Below are positions 63,796 to 64,000 of a stretch of DNA of 64,000 bases, piece after piece; position 1 is the stretch's first letter; each line of letters begins with the position of its first letter. The DNA is from Bifidobacterium sp. ESL0790 (GTDB lineage: Bacteria > Actinomycetota > Actinomycetes > Actinomycetales > Bifidobacteriaceae): NCBI RefSeq assembly GCF_029395435.1, contig NZ_CP113915.1, positions 1,674,001-1,738,000 of the forward strand, in the 5' to 3' direction. Made by a program: the position numbers and the translations under genes. The notes beneath the pieces are model-generated. The model searched no databases, was not told the DNA's origin, and saw nothing but the letters and a program-made list of their open reading frames with translations.

Positions 63796-64000
63796 CACTC
63801 ACCATCCTTCGCTTGTTCCTGCTTCGCCTTGGCGTCCTCGCGGGCTTTGCGGGCCTCGGCGATGCCTTCGGCGCGCTGGCGGAGCAATGTATCGGGGGCG
63901 ACTTCCTCGACCGTCAGACCACGACGGGCCGCGATCTCCTCGGGCTCCTCGAGCTGCTTCAAACCATCCACGGTGGCGCGAACCACGTTGACCGCGGTCG
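63795..64000 (-). CDS. rpsE: 30S ribosomal protein S5, C-terminal part
   Basis: Only the last 67 or so residues are in the window; the gene runs off the right edge. [20 protein letters not shown] and [14 protein letters not shown] are the uS5 C-terminal signature, followed by an Ala/Lys/Glu-rich tail ([18 protein letters not shown]). uS5 helps control decoding accuracy. Its stop codon overlaps the start of rpmD. Confidence 0.95.
   Translation of the reverse strand, partial: TAVNVVRATVDGLKQLEEPEEIAARRGLTVEEVAPDTLLRQRAEGIAEARKAREDAKAKQEQAKDGE

Overview
The window is chromosomal DNA of a high-GC Gram-positive bacterium. The gene set and order fit Bifidobacterium: thyA-folA; infB, rbfA, truB and ribF in one direction; rpoA-rplQ-truA at the end of the ribosomal superoperon; a phosphoglucomutase; and serine/aspartate-rich and cell-wall-anchored surface proteins. 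Codon use, a 29-residue bS22-type ribosomal protein, PspC-domain kinases and TTG/GTG starts with good Shine-Dalgarno sites also point to Actinobacteria. The genus is inferred from sequence and gene order; the species cannot be told.

Layout. 0-11 kb: nucleotide metabolism (thyA, folA), stress proteins (OsmC, Usp), two secreted peptidoglycan hydrolases (NlpC/P60 and CHAP), mannose-6-phosphate isomerase, PhoU, phosphoglycerate mutase and a MenA-type prenyltransferase. 11-18 kb: lysS, tRNA-Pro, an MFS exporter and a membrane-anchored alpha/beta hydrolase. 17-23 kb: a cell-envelope stress module (PspC membrane protein with a coupled Asn-periodic membrane protein, divergent from a PspC-histidine kinase/LuxR response regulator pair). 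24-27 kb: tRNA-Ser, serS and a serine/threonine-type permease. 28-36 kb: lipid kinase, a DUF421/DUF3290 pair, pgm, an RNase HI with a giant acidic tail, rpiA and tpx. 37-46 kb: bS22, radA and two paralogous sortase-type surface proteins flanking a cupin. 46-54 kb: ribF, truB, rbfA, infB, nusA. 54-64 kb: a lipoprotein, tRNA-Ser, truA and the ribosomal run rplQ-rpoA-rpsK-rpsM-rpmJ-infA-adk-secY-rplO-rpmD-rpsE, all on the minus strand and cut by the right edge.

The intergenic DNA is the least ordinary part. An exactly 88-bp palindromic element occurs three times (8.6, 29.9 and 55.7 kb). About 700 bp between rpiA and tpx is an array of some twelve 46-bp imperfect palindromes with a roughly 58-bp period. 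A three-unit, 62-bp-period array between infB and rbfA appears to belong to the same family, and another 62-bp array lies between truA and rplQ. An 86-bp near-perfect palindrome precedes radA. No transposase, integrase, phage gene, rRNA or CRISPR-Cas gene is visible. Several housekeeping proteins (TruA, TruB, L17, RNase HI, IF-2) carry long low-complexity insertions or tails. These repeats and the paired surface proteins are the best candidates for undescribed biology; the rest is conventional core genome.
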